A DNA stretch of 64,000 nt from Patella vulgata (lineage: Eukaryota; Mollusca; Gastropoda; Patellidae), in assembly GCF_932274485.2 (NCBI RefSeq), contig NC_065887.2:43853201-43917200 (forward strand), given 5' to 3'. Positions 1 through 14,200 of this stretch are shown here, piece by piece. How positions within the stretch are numbered: the first letter of the stretch is position 1; each line of letters opens with the position of its first letter. A model generated the notes under the pieces. It was not told where the DNA came from. It ran no database searches and saw only the letters and a list, made by a program, of their open reading frames with translations. A program made the position numbers and the translations under genes.

Positions 1-215
1 AGTTCTACAGGTGCAGGGTTATATAAGCTTACAGGTGTAGGCAGGTTTCAATCTGAAAGTGAAGAGATATACATCTAAATAAACAATTTAAACACTATTA
101 ATATTTACGATAGTTCATTGAGAATGTATAACACAAGAAATTGAGAAATTTGCAGGTGAAATTGACAAGAAAATATCAAACATCTTTATCAACAAACATC
201 AGATCAGCTTAGACT

Positions 216-1550
216 CATTGTTGTTGTTTATTACAGATTTAACGTGCAATAGGCCTACAATAAATATGATATTATGGACAGGTTGATTTAATCAAATTAT
301 TTACACTTGAAAATTGTTAAAAACACAAAATAAAAAAGTCCTCATCAAAAGTTCCTTAAAACACGCTTATAAATTCGCAGTCATAATAAAGTTAAAACAG
401 GAGGTCCAACTGACTGATGTTTGGCGTCATCAGAGCGGATGGGAAAAAGAATCCGCTGGCTTTATGTGGAAAAGCGAAGTGCTCGCAGTAAAAACCATAT
501 AGCTGGACCCGTAGATTATTTGCATATTAAAAGTGTTCATCCGATAAGTTTCATGTGGTTAAAATTAATTAAAAGTTAAGTTCAAGACGTCAAAGTTTAA
601 AAAGTTATAGGCATTCCATTAGAGCTTTTCTTGCCTGCAGCTCTCCACAGATAAAAGTTACCTGAAAAGTCAGGTAGAGTCAGCAGCAACACACAAAAAA
701 AACCCTAATAAAACATATATGATTCCATACGAAATATTTATAAGTTGAATTCACCACAGTAGAAGTATATAATGTTTGCCTTTAGAAAAACACTTAGAAA
801 CAATGGCTTCCATTGAGGATCGGCTGTTCATTTATTACACAATCACTGATTGGCTTACTGAAGCACTAAGCGCGGTTATCGTTGGTTAATTATAGTGACA
901 TAATAAAGTTCACTGATCGTTGAACCTAGACGGCCTACGAACTACACGCACAGAGTACTACACGGCCACTGGGGGTTGTTTTGGCTAGTGGGGTCGAACT
1001 TGATTCATAGCACTTATTGACCGGCTGAATTACATAATTGGCTTCTTTTTTTTTCATCAATTTGAATTTATTGGAGATGTCATGTGAATAGTCGATTTCA
1101 AAGTACTTTGACGAGTTTGTTAAATGCGCAAATTAGCTGTAAACAATTTTTGTTGCCAGACATGTTTGAAAAAACATGTAATCAAAAGATGAAATCGCAC
1201 CTAGACGTGATTGGCGATTTGTGGTAATCGCTTCGGAAATCGGTGTCGATAAATTCATTGATTAGGGTAATCAATTTGAATTAGATGGACATTAAAGATG
1301 AAAATCTGATTGAATGCAAATCATCTTGGCTAATCAGTAGTGGATAAAAATGCCTAATGTTTTTTTTCTTCCAATTTTGAGATTGTCCAGAGAATATAAA
1401 TCAACCATTCATAAGCTTTACACGGACGTTTTTATTTTTGTTTCTACCAATTCTCAACTCATCATAATTTAATTAAATCAACCTGTCCATAATATCATAT
1501 TTCATGTATTTGACGTTAAATCTTTAATAAACCACAACAATTTTATTTAT
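216..1550. repeat. Foldback-like element with long terminal inverted repeats
   Basis: Bases about 216-400 reappear inverted at about 1400-1550. The best-matching core is the stretch around ATGGACAGGTTGATTTAATC (about 272-291) and its complement near 1470-1490. Similarity continues inward with small indels. The roughly 1 kb interior has no long ORF, so this reads as a non-autonomous DNA element. No clear target-site duplication was identified, so the outer limits are approximate. Confidence 0.6.
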
Positions 1551-2040
1551 TAGTATATATACCTTGCACCGTTGAACTCAAGCTACTCTCAACTCTAATT
1601 TCACCCTTAAGGTAAAAAAAAAATCTGCAAAGTGTCGGATTCATTCTGAAACAGGGATATAATCTGCCTCTAAAAAACATACCTTAACTGTCTCTTTAAA
1701 TTTGTTTGTTCAAAATAAATAAAACCCCATCTTCTAAACTAATCCCCAAAACAATTTTATTCTTCGTCTTGTCTTTTATCTTTTCTTGTCGTTCACCACA
1801 CAAAAACATGGCCTTGTGCCAAACTTGGAGGCAAGGGGACCAATTGGGGTACATTTTTTCTAAAAATAAATAGCTGGTGATAAATTTCAGTAAGGCCTTG
1901 TTGTATATTTTATAAACTGTAATATATAGAGGTGCAATGTCCAGGCATGAAGATAACGGCCTTTTAAATGACCGCTTCTCAGTGTCAACTAGCAGTGATG
2001 TGGTATGGATGAGTGATTATCAATCTGTCCTACCGGTTCG
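1551..2040. other. AT-rich upstream flank, no gene seen
   Basis: No exon, RNA gene or recognisable repeat family is visible between the foldback element and the start of the short spectraplakin transcript. It may hold promoter elements, but no TATA box or other motif stands out. Confidence 0.4.
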
Positions 2041-2162
2041 TGTGTCACTCGACTCTGACTTCACGGCAATTCAGTGTCTCGTGTGTGTGTGTGGATGTAG
2101 TGTGTATTGATGGAGTATATCGGTGGATATAAGTTTTAGTATTAATTCATAACGTGTGTATT
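2041..2162 (+). promoter_or_regulatory. Putative 5' UTR / internal promoter zone of short spectraplakin isoform
   Basis: This stretch directly precedes the ATG at 2163. An in-frame TAA at 2130-2132 closes the frame 33 bases upstream, so the ATG is the first possible start in this exon. A short GT-rich tract lies at about 2080-2105. The transcription start is inferred, not seen. Confidence 0.4.
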
Positions 2163-2236
2163 ATGGCAGATAGTGCTAGTGATGAAGGATACGGGGAACA
2201 AAGATTTTATCCCATGCCGTCCTACATGTGTTATAG
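2163..2236 (+). CDS. MACF1: Spectraplakin exon 1: alternative first coding exon
   Basis: It encodes 24 residues beginning [15 protein letters not shown] and ends in phase 2 at a GTGGGT donor. The split AG joins the T that opens the next exon at 10775, making Ser. An in-frame stop lies 33 bases upstream. The peptide is acidic then aromatic, with no known domain. It fits an isoform-specific start from an internal promoter. Confidence 0.7.
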
Positions 2237-5200
2237 GTGGGTTGCTTTTAAACTTTGTATCTTTTTACCGTATATACATATACTGCACAGGAAATGGTCG
2301 CTTTAAAAATGGCTGCCGTGAGATGTTAACCGTGAGTTATACAGTATAAGCCTGTGTAGTCAATATTGATAATATTTTAATTAATGTTACACTATATGTA
2401 CAACATTGTTGATACGTTGCTCCTGAATTAGAATATATTAAAGGTCGATCATTATAACTCAGGTATGAGAAGTTTACCTGATAATATCACAGGTGAGTTA
2501 AGTAGGTCAGGTATGACAATAGGTGAACATACCGTAACATCCAAGTTATTTCATACAGCTACATCCAAAAAAGGGGCGGAGGAACACATACTTGTTTGTT
2601 ATAAAACCGTATTTATGTACACATATTAGCCTGAATTCACAGGCTCACGTGAAAAGATCGAGGCCTTTAATAATATGGATCTACAGCCACATCATTACAA
2701 ACAACAAACTGTGAACAACTTTCTATCCAGTCGCCGAAATGACTGGTGGTTTACTTTATCTTAATATATCATTTTTGGGATACGTCTTCGAAAAATATGA
2801 TATTAACTCGAATTGAAGTCACCATAAATAAAACGTTTTTAAATCGACTGTATTTTATAATCTTTATTGAATGAAATTGCGAGTGGAGTTTAGGACCTTT
2901 AAATTTTTTCAATAGATTTCGTATAAAATAGTATTGTAGAATAGTCAGTATAGTTTACAAGTAAACGTCAGTTTGAACCAGTAAATTTATTCATGGTTTT
3001 AACAAACTCGTGTTAAATATACAGTTTAATCTAGGGTCATGAAATAAATACGGAAGTTTTAAAAATACGTCACAGTAACCATAAATATGTTTCAAAAGTT
3101 AAACGGACAATACGTACGAAAGCTTAAACTACATGTATGATTTTAAATCTTAAAGGTAGGAAAGCTGGACCCCCTTTACGAATGCTAAACTATCTTTTTA
3201 AGTATATTTGACATACAAATCAATCATTTCAAACTCGTGACTGTAAAAATTAAAAAATGTGTTATGTTGATAAATCGATGATGTTATGTCATGGATTTTG
3301 ACGATGACGTTACGATTACAGACCAATATAACTTACAATAAGATTGTAAGATAAACAGACGATTTTATCGTAATCAACCAAAGAGATGACATTAAATATT
3401 TATATATCTATACCATCCATACTACACACCATTCTATATAATAACATCATGTCTATACCATATATACATATACATACACGCCATTCTATATGATAACACT
3501 AAGTTTATACCACATGGTCATGAAGACTGGCAGGGGTGTATAAGAACATAATATTTATATAATTACCTATTTCAAGACTTATTGTCCCTGGTAATTGATG
3601 TGAATAAATTATAGGATTTTAATTAAATTGTTATAAATAATATAAATACACGGTATAATATAAATCTATGAACCATGTCGATGTATAAACGATGTATTAT
3701 TCGTCATCTAATTGTTTTATATTTACTGTCAATACCAATAAAGTTTAACCACGAGTGGAATTATGTTGCTTCAAATCTTGTAATAAATGAAATAGAACAT
3801 TAAGAGACATTCGTCGTTAAATATCCCTGCCACATTATTTATTTATTCAGTGGTATACTCATTAAATATACATTATTTATATTCTAATCAGGTGTGAATA
3901 ATTTACCTGTATTTACACCTGTTTACAGGTAGAGGAATATATACATGGCGTATTGATATCTCAAGAGTTGAATAACAACCAGTAATTGATGAATAATATA
4001 TTGACATCGTAACAGCTGAATGTCAAATCAAACCACGTCGTTAATAACGTAATACATTATAAACAGTACAAGGAATCTTAGAATAACACAAGCAATCCTA
4101 AACAACAAAGTTAGTAGCAAAACTGTCCGTAAAATACATAATCACAAAACAGGCGCCCATTGACAAAATAAAGGTCTATAGATGAACACAGAACTTGTTG
4201 TTGTCTTTCGGATGGAACGAAAAACCGAGGTCCTGTTTACTGTAACCATATTTTGTTGCCCAATAAACAACTGGATAAGACGCAAGTTTTACAACTTATA
4301 AAAGTCTTCTCCAATACATATATACATATTACATAAATGATATTAAATACATTTTTATATTAAATACCTATATACATATTACATAAATGATATTAAATAC
4401 ATTTTTATATTAAATACATACATACATATTACATAAATAAACTTAAATGATAATAAATACATTTTTATATCTAATAATATAAATCAAAATCATGACGTTA
4501 CAATCAAAATGATTATTTAGGTAAGCATATTTCAATCAAACACGCCTTTTATTCAAAATAAACACACAATTCGAAAAACTATTCTAACGGATGTGCAGAA
4601 CCATGATAGCACGTTAAATATCCGGTAGATGAGTTGGCCACAGACACGGCAAAATTCCCCTAGGCACACTGTAATGGGGTTTGTCCATTGGACGTGTAGA
4701 ATGTTATTTTGGACAGGATCGAGTGAGTGTGTCAACTTGTGTATATGTATAATATGTATTGCGTCATGCAGTATATACAAGCCTACTATAGGGAAAGCTA
4801 CGTTCATTGGTTTGATGAATAACAGTTTATAAAACACACAGCAAACCTTATATTCAGTTGTTTTACATGTGTATGAAATAGCTTTAACGTCCGCTTCCAC
4901 CAACTACTTAAAGGTTGGAGGGAGCCGCTAGGAAACCTGGAGTTCTATCCCAGTGTTGGCTAAGAAACATTTTCAGTAGAGTGAGACGAGTGGACTGACA
5001 AGCAACAGTGACGACCGTGGTAGCATGTTAAATATCCCATAACAGTTGGGACATGACCTTAATGGCGCTGCCCCCCCCTTCTAGTATGTATATGAGCCAG
5101 TAGGTTAGTAGATAGTATAGACTAATTATAACTATACACACAGTAGACTATAGACGTATAGATATCAGTAAACTAACAGCTTATAGACGTATATGTAGTA

Positions 5201-8200
5201 AATTGATATAATATAGATATCAGTAAACTAATCATGCATAAAATTAAATAACTTGATTTATTAGATTTAGTTGGGATGTATGATATATTCAATTGAAACG
5301 AACTTCTGTAAATATGGCTCAAAATCAATTTGATGTTTTCCCGAAATGCTTTTAGCTTTCTACGAGTATAACACAGTTATAGACCAGTAGTAATTTTATC
5401 TATTTAAACCTTCGATCATTAATATAATATCTCCTTTAACTTTTCTACACTGTACATTAAACATAACGCCGCTGGTTTGTATAATGTTTACTGGTATAAT
5501 ACATTTGGGTTATAACGTGAATGGGACGGTAGTACAACCAACAGGTAATCAAATTACAACATCATGTACACGTACAAAACACAGCATATAAAACACATCA
5601 TATAAAACAAGAGTCATATACACGTACAAAACACAACGTAAATACAGTGTTAAACAAAACATACATGTAACGTTATATTGATTTGAATAAAATAGAATCG
5701 ATTCGAGTCTCATCCTCAAACTAAATTTGTTTTATTTGTGTTTAAAATGTGGTTAACCGGTTAAACTTGACATGACAAGGTCATAATATAACATGCATAT
5801 TTCTACCATGATGTCATGACTTAATAACATTGCCTGTTCATACAAACACACAAGTAAATAGTGTTGCGAGGTGTTCTAGAAAGCATACACTGCCCAGTGG
5901 CATACACCCGTCATTAATGAAGCGATGGTTTGAACCAGAGTTTCTAAAAGCATGTGGTTAAAGGATAATGTCGAGGCGGCCACCAGAATCAACCGGTGAA
6001 AACTATTGACTATATGATTGTGGGTGGGGTGTGTGGAAATATCCTGACACCAGTAAACGGTGAAACAGTCATCAAATTGAGTTAAAGACTGTAGGTAGAA
6101 TCATCGGAGTTAAAATTGGTCATTTTTTAAAAAGTAAATGATATTATAGAGTTGTTAATGGCTGTAGGGGCACATATGACGAGATCACGATACAGACATA
6201 TTCTGATGTTACATCTTCTTCTATATGACGGTATGAAACACCCATTTTACACGGTACCTCAACCTATGCTTTCTTGGTGCATCAGACTATCAAAATTTAT
6301 CCTTCTGGGCTAATGAATTACAGTCGCCAATTTTATATTGCAGCTTCGGAGTAAATCATGTCCAGTGTTGATCTCCCATTTCCAAATATACTTCTCGGAG
6401 TTCACGAGTTTAATCTGTAGTTACTATGTTAAATACAGATAAAATATACTTCTCGGAGTTCACGAGTTTAGTCTGTAGTTACTATGTTAAATACAGATAA
6501 AATACTGTGTAAAATATGTATATAGGATGTAACGTTATCACCGCCGTAAACAAATCTTTATTTACTTTTCTTCTGTCGTACATTGTTGGCAAGTTGTGAC
6601 ATAGAAAAACAATAACAGTTACAACTCTCTTATACAAATATTGTCCAACCCATCGTTAGATAAATAGTAGATGACCGAATACCAACACGGAGAATCAGCG
6701 GACATGCTCTTTTACTCAATATTCCAGAACGAATACTTCAACCATTGTTAAGCTTTGATGTACAAATGTTTCACCCAGTCGTCTGAAAGAGTTCCAGTTT
6801 CTATATGTATATTACGAAAACAATGAACACTTGGATATTATTAAATGTTACTTTAAAAACCAATAACGAAATAAGATAACGATGTACTACAGCCTGCATA
6901 AGTAGTCAAATACGTTAAAGATACATTATGGGAGATTCGATAACGAGTTGGCAGTTCTCACTATAATAGTTAGAAACTAGATAATGTAAAGGCAATTTGC
7001 TGAAAATTTCATTCAAATCGATCCACAATGAACCGAGAACTAAGCGATTGGAATTTCCGCCTAGCCTCGATCATCATTACTAGAGTCAGTACGATAACCA
7101 GCATAGATTCGATTATCCATTTAATCGTTAAATCGTGAAGGAAAGTTATGCAGTAAATCGGCTCATAATCCACTAAAGATCGCAGGCTAGCGGTAACATC
7201 GAGAGTTGATTATGGTCTAGATAAATTAATGTCTAATAATTTAGATAACATTTCAGGCCTAAAGATCTGCAATAGACAGATTTAGCTCTTGCATAATGTA
7301 TGTTTAATTTAAATCTGTGTATGGAAAATAGTGCTAAAAAGGAATGGCCTTTCTCTAAATTCTACAAGACAATGTAGGCACTTGTAGGCACTACGGGCGG
7401 GACTAACCAATGAAGTTATTATATTTAACAATGTTGTGTTCGTCCCGACACAATATTCTCTACATGTTGTGTTCGTCCCAGACACAATGTTCTCTACATG
7501 TTGTGTTCGTCCCTGACACAATGTTCCCTATACCTACCAGTGATATGCAAAGACCAAAATTATGTGTGAACATGTGAACATGCACTGCAACAAAAATAGA
7601 AATTATTTGCGATAAAAAAAACCTTGTAATGGGCGAACTTTATTCAGTGTGAAGTATTTGATGGCGCACGTGGATCTTGGTTTCATCTCCTCGGGACTCT
7701 CGGTGCCAGGACCTGGTAAGGCATAATAGTCATTTAAAATTAACGTACCGATGAATTAAGGGAAGTCGATGAAGAGTATAATGAACATCCTAGCACACTT
7801 TATTAGCTCCGTTGGTGCAGAAGTGTTGAAAGTTAAACCCAATTTCATTTTAATTTGATGACGTCAAACCCTTCTAGTTTGTAATTGGAGTATATTAGCC
7901 ACATGTAGGCTACAAGTGTTTTAAAGTGAATTAATTTAAGTGAACTGACCCTGAACAGAAACATGGGATTTGTTATTATAACAGAATATAAATAAAGTCG
8001 GTTTAGTTTGATGTATTATTCATAAGATATAGGATTAGGATGGCGACAGTGTTACAGCAGTCACCCTGAATGAACATTGCCACCATACACAAAACAAATG
8101 TGTTAAGATGATTAATATGATAGTAGAAAGATGAAAGTGACGTGACTTCACTGATATCGGGTTAAGTACTGCCCAACACCAGCTTATCTAGAAACGGAAT

Positions 8201-11200
8201 CATGAGCTCGTCCAGAACCACCGTCTGAAATAGTATCTCCAGATAGTTCTGTCACATCCACACATAAATATAGAGATAATTTCACGTAGAGCTAGTTCTA
8301 TTAAACACCATTTAATCCTCAACATCTCACCATTCTTTTACTTATTATATACTTATTGTTTTCACATTTAATAGGATTGAGACAGACATGTTCCTCAACC
8401 CAGGGGTTCTTGTATATTCAGAACAGGTCTTTGTTTTGATTTAATTAACACTTCATTAATATGACACTCTGTTCTAGTGTGAGTGTCAGCACTCAGCAGA
8501 TTGATACGATATCTTGAACAATCATTCAAGATTAAACCAATAAGACCGTACCTTGTTATATTAAAAACTAAATTAAAAGCCATCCTAGCAACTTAAGTGC
8601 CTATTGGGGATCAGTGAATTTGTCCAGCTTTTGTTAAGGAATTGAGTCCCCAGGCTAAACTGGTCTCTATTTCAATCTATAATTATGTTCAGTGTAAGGA
8701 TTACTATAAACATTTATTGTTTCAAATTTAATGTTTCGTTCATTTTGATAAGCTTGCCATATCCAACATCAACCAGAACACAAATAACATGTAACAACTG
8801 TAGCCGATGCTTTCGGCAACTGCCAGTGATGTATATATTATGTTAAATCATTTATTCACCTTTATGAATGAATAGATATTAAAATGGCTTAATGAGTTTC
8901 ATTCTTTAAGATGGAAATCTTACAATGTTTCTCTTCATCATTATATATATATATCATTTTAATGGTTTATATCCATAAAGTATTTGATATTTATTTTTAA
9001 TTTTATATCTGTGATATTTGTTTTTATTTATGGATATAAATATTTTTTTTGTGATTTCTTTTTTTTTTGTCTCGAATACTTAATCATATGTTTGGCGCAA
9101 TATAGCCCGGTTGGAGCTGATGTGCCATAAAACCACATTTCATTCATTCATTTCGTGATCATATTTTATTATAATCAACACTTGTCTTATTTGGATAACA
9201 TACTTCCATATAGTTCCCGTACAAAGTAAAACTCCGTTCCAGATGAACTGTCATGTATACACAATTGCACTCAGTTATTTGAAATATTTTCCTTTACAAT
9301 AATAATTGTGTCAAAAGATTGAAATCAGATAGCATGGCAAATGAACGAATCCGTTAAAATTGTGCATTTAAACGATGGTGAAACTATTTCTGTGACGCAT
9401 GTGTTATCCACATGTCTGTGGTGACATCCTGGGTAGGACACCCTGCGATTATCTTATCTAAATATTATCATTTTAAACTACAGGGGATGTCCCTTACTGC
9501 TATAAAAACACGGCGACATTAATTAGTAGGCATGCGGTCAATATATCAACATGATGAAGTCATTAATAATGGAGGACGAGTTCCACGATGTTAACCCGAG
9601 TTAATTATGCAACGAGGTCTGTGATTGGTTGACCTGATGGGTCATAAGGAATTGTAATCGTCCCTTGTAGTTTATTATTTCACGGTTGCTGTCAATCTCT
9701 GGAACTTGAGAGTATAATGTGACAGGTTTAGTAACGATCATGTGATGACGCTGTGATGAATGGCGACAGGTTTCTTATTACGATAGAATCACACAGTACC
9801 TTGACAGAATGACAGAAAGGACACCCAATAACTACCACGTTGCTATTTAAATATCGTGTCAGAACCGATTGAAGAAAACGTATTTAGCGACTTAATTAAT
9901 TAGTACTGAATTATAATTATTGTTGCTTTGGTTTTATTTTCTAAAATTCGGTAAATGTGAAAAAAGAATAACATCGGTCTACACTAGTGCAAACCAAACT
10001 GTAGAAAACGTATTTAGTGAATGGTCTACTATTGGATTTTAATAACTTTTTTTTAATGTTATTTTCTAAAATTCGGTACCCCCCCCCCACCCACACAACA
10101 TATAGATTGTAAAGGGATTGGCTACGTGAATTAAACATGTCCGATCTGTGTATATCTGGAATATGGCCGCTTGGTTTGGATTATTACACATGTTATTATA
10201 AATCAGGGTAAGCTGTTTCAACACCTCAAATATTGTTTTATTATTTTCTAAGGATTAGTTACTATATGTTTCGTGGAATGTGTCTTAGCAGAAGTATAAT
10301 TGAATGTGTTTTAGCTCAACTATAATTGAATGAGTTTTAGCTGAAGTATAATTGAATGTGTTTTTAGCTGAAGTATAATTGATTGTGTTTTAGCTGAAGT
10401 ATAATTGAATGTGTTTTAGTTGAAGTGTACTTGATCATGTTTCAGCTCAAGTAAAATTGATTGTAAAGTATATGTTTTCTTTTCAGTTAGATTTATTTAT
10501 GATTCTGTTTAGGCCGTAATTTATACATTTGTCATTTCTGATTGTTAACCTTCTATGAACATCTGGTACCACTTTCCATCAAGTGATTACCTTTTGTTTT
10601 TTTCGTATATAAAGAGACAAGATAGGCCTTTGGGAAATAGTTGAACTGATTTTAAAGAAATTTTGGTTGAAAATCAAATGCTTTTTATTCTCATCTGATT
10701 TTCAGCTAAAATTATAAAGATATATATTTTAAAATACCTTTTAATTTGAATGTGTTTATTTTAATGTTTTTCAGTCAGAACAAACTGGATGAAGCCTTGT
10801 TAACGTCAGGCCGTGTGTCCGACGCTCTCCAATCATTAATAGAATGGCTACACAAGGCCGAAGCTACACTAGAGGAAGATGTACCTGTTCTAGGAGATCT
10901 CGATACAGTTCATATGTTAAATGAACAACATAAGGTTGGTCTAGTTTCCATTAAACATCAAATCATCAACAAGCGGGGTTGGGTGGCCGAATGGTTACCT
11001 CGTGGGTTTTCTCCGGGTCCTCTGGTTTCCTCCCACTGCTAAAGTATGTGCAAGCAAAGTATTAAAATAGAAATTGAACCATATGTTAGTCCTGAAATGA
11101 CCTTGTTTGTATCGAGTGGACATTAAACCTCATTTCTCTCTCTCTCTCTCTCTCTCAAATCATCAACATGTAGTGAAGACTTTGTATTACTGAGAATGCC

Positions 11201-14200
11201 TATCTATAGTACGACATGAGCCACGGTGGCTAAGGGACTAAGACGTTGCCTCGGTAACCTGGAGGTCCTGTGTGTGGATACCTGTATTGGGCAGGAGAGA
11301 GAGAGTCTGGCAAGGGATGGAATGAAAAACTGAGGTCCCTTGTACACATTGAGTAGGCCATAACACCGCTGACTGGGCAAAATTTCCCCTCATAGCATAC
11401 TGTATGGTGAATACAGAACATTAGGATGTTAAACCCCATTTCATTTCTATATATACTACCGTTCTTACCACATTCCATAGTATTCCTGTTGTTACTCAAG
11501 GTGAAGAAGAATATTTCATGTATTTCAGGGTATACAACAAGAACTTCTAGTTCGTGAACCAACTGTTGAAACAATGAGAACATCTGGTAACGTTCCAAAA
11601 TCACAGCAAGAAGAACTGAGCAATCTGTGGGAACGAGTCAACTATCTGTCGGATGTACGGGATAATAAACTTAAAGATGCCATGAGATTGGTAAGGATTC
11701 ATTTAATTTCCTTGAAATATATTTATACCAATATATTTGCTAAATTACCCCATTGGATTTTTTGTTCCTCCATTTAGGATCCTGTATGTTTTCTGTGAGT
11801 CTGGTGTGTCAGTGAATAACGCTAAGTAACCAACAGGTTCGACCCCTGTGTTGGCCTAGAAAGTTTGTTGAGAGTTTTGCAGCCTAGTTGCCCCGTTGTC
11901 AATGTTTCAGGACAAAGTGAGATCCAACCATGTAGTCATTATAGCGTGCATGTAAAAGATTCCTTGACAGAACACATAGCACAGTGTATACCTGTCTACA
12001 TAGCACAGTGTATGGTATACACCTGTCTACATAGCACACTGTATGGTATATACCTGTCTACATAGCACACTGCTATAGCTATACCATCATGAATTTAATT
12101 CATGACAGCAATGCCATTAAATTAACTCCCCCATACACAAGTGAATTTGAATATTATTGTGTTTTGTAGGCTGAGGAATTCCAGGATGTTGTCACAGTAA
12201 TGAGAGAATTCTTGCCACAAGCTGAATCTGAGTTAAAATTCCGAGCTTTCCCAGAAGATGAGGTTGCCATTATACAACTAATAGAACGGCACGAGGTAAG
12301 AAAATTACACCACCTTTATTTAAACTCCTCAAACAAGAAGTGGTATAACATGTTCCGTAAAGAGAAACTTGTATGTCAAGGTAGATCAAGTTTATTAATA
12401 TAAAACTTTGTTAGCAATGTGAACTTCTGTGAAGCGAAATGGTATCAGGGATTCCAGACAGTATACTCTGCTTTGTGCATGACACATGCCATTAATTGTA
12501 GGTGAGGGTTGACCATGTATTTTAGATCAACTTGAAATACTTGCAGAGAGGGAGCCCCTTGGTGGCCCAGAGGTTAAGGCGCTGGCTCGCTAATCTGCAG
12601 GTCCAGGATTCGCTTCCGTAGTTGACAGAGAAAGTTCCTCAGGATTGTTTCCCCCATTGCCCAGGCCTGGAAATAACGGTTTTAGATGTACCTGACAAAA
12701 TGTCAGACACTAATGAAATAGTACCTTACATTTTTGACTTAGTGCCGGACATGTATTAATAATATCAATAAGAAAGACAAAATCAGTGCTGGACAAAATG
12801 ATAGGCACCAGAGGTTTAGCCTGACATTGTCTGTGACAGGTGCCTTATTTCCAGGCTTGCCCTTGTTAGTGATGTGGGATGAAGGGCCTGACAAGGAACA
12901 ACATGTGGTCTTTGGTGTGCATGTAAAAAAAAAACCTTGACAATTGGATTTCAATTGCTGTCCAGGCAAATTTTCTCTCATAGCACACTGTATGACGTAT
13001 GTCCGACTTCATTAGCTCAGTATAGGAGCATAACAATAGGAATTTAAACACTATTTAATTTCATTTATTGTAGAAATTCCAAGAAGACCTGAGAAATCAT
13101 CAAGACACTGTTGACAGAATAAAAACCCTCGCTGAAGATATTTTACAGGGTTGTCATCCTAACGCTGTTCGTTTCGTCAAATACTACCTCACTATTACAC
13201 AAACAAGATGGGATCAGGTAACCATGGCAACTATTCAATACAATCATATCAATTGCCCCCCTTGACTGTTAAAATAATAAGAATAATTACAATTATAAAC
13301 CCCATTACTGCCGCGATTCATTTGCTTTTTTTTTTTTTTTAATTGATTCGCTTGTTTGAACAAATATTTTTAAAAACATTGACTTGCATCCTTCAAGCTT
13401 GATATAGAACAGTAGGAAATATTATATTAAACTGGGGGGTTGGATGGCCGAATGCGCGCTGTATCATAAAGTCTGTCATTGAGTTAACTGGCATGGTTTT
13501 GATTCCCTGTCCAACCGGTTTCCTCCCACTGCTCAAATTATGGAAATAAAATTGAACCATATGTTAGTCCTGAAATGACCTAGTTTGTGTCGAGTGGACG
13601 TTAAACCCCATTTCTCTCTCTATATTAAACCTCATTTCATTTCAATTGATACAGAAATAACATGAACATTAGGAATATTAGTTATTGTTTTAATTGACAA
13701 GAACTGTTTATTTTACCAGTTGATACAGCGAGCCAAGAGTCGAGCGGACAGATTACAGGAAGCGTTACGTAATATCCAGGGTAACGCAGCGTTATTAGAA
13801 GAACTGTTGTCATGGTTAACAGATGCCCAGTCATTACTTGCTACCAAAGAACGTGATCCGATACCAGAGGATCTAAAAGTGGTTGAAACCCTTCTTAAAG
13901 AACATTTGGTAAGATAGCTTAGATCATTTTCTTCTAAAATAAAAAATACAGGATTAAATTCTAAATGTAATGTTGATGCTTGGTCAGTTTATTAAATATA
14001 TTATTTCTCTATTCTTGATATTGGTGTACTCAGGGCCGTAACTAGCTCAGAGCAACGAGGAGGTCGGCCCCCCAGTTACGGGCCGGGTTCTAAGCTATAG
14101 TTTTTGTGAAGCAGAAAGGTACATGAAACAGTTTATTGAAGTAAGAAATTTTATTTTCAGATTATTGTCCTATTTGCATTTCTCTATTGAACGCCATAAT

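Larger units (their letters stand above)
2237..10774 (+). other. Intron 1 of the short isoform (8.5 kb)
   Basis: No further exon of the family was recognised on either strand. It holds several short tandem duplications, one full MITE (6919-7303), diverged SINE fragments (about 4180-4250, 7780-7855 and 9105-9155), an approximately 110-base duplicated block (about 9860-9955 and 10000-10075) and a 26-base tandem array just before exon 2. Its length is typical of an intron next to an alternative promoter. Confidence 0.6.

Noticed and set aside
4553-4903. 116-codon minus-strand open frame
   Set aside because: No recognisable domain, no splice or promoter context, inside an intron; its end overlaps a dispersed-element end also seen at about 35150.
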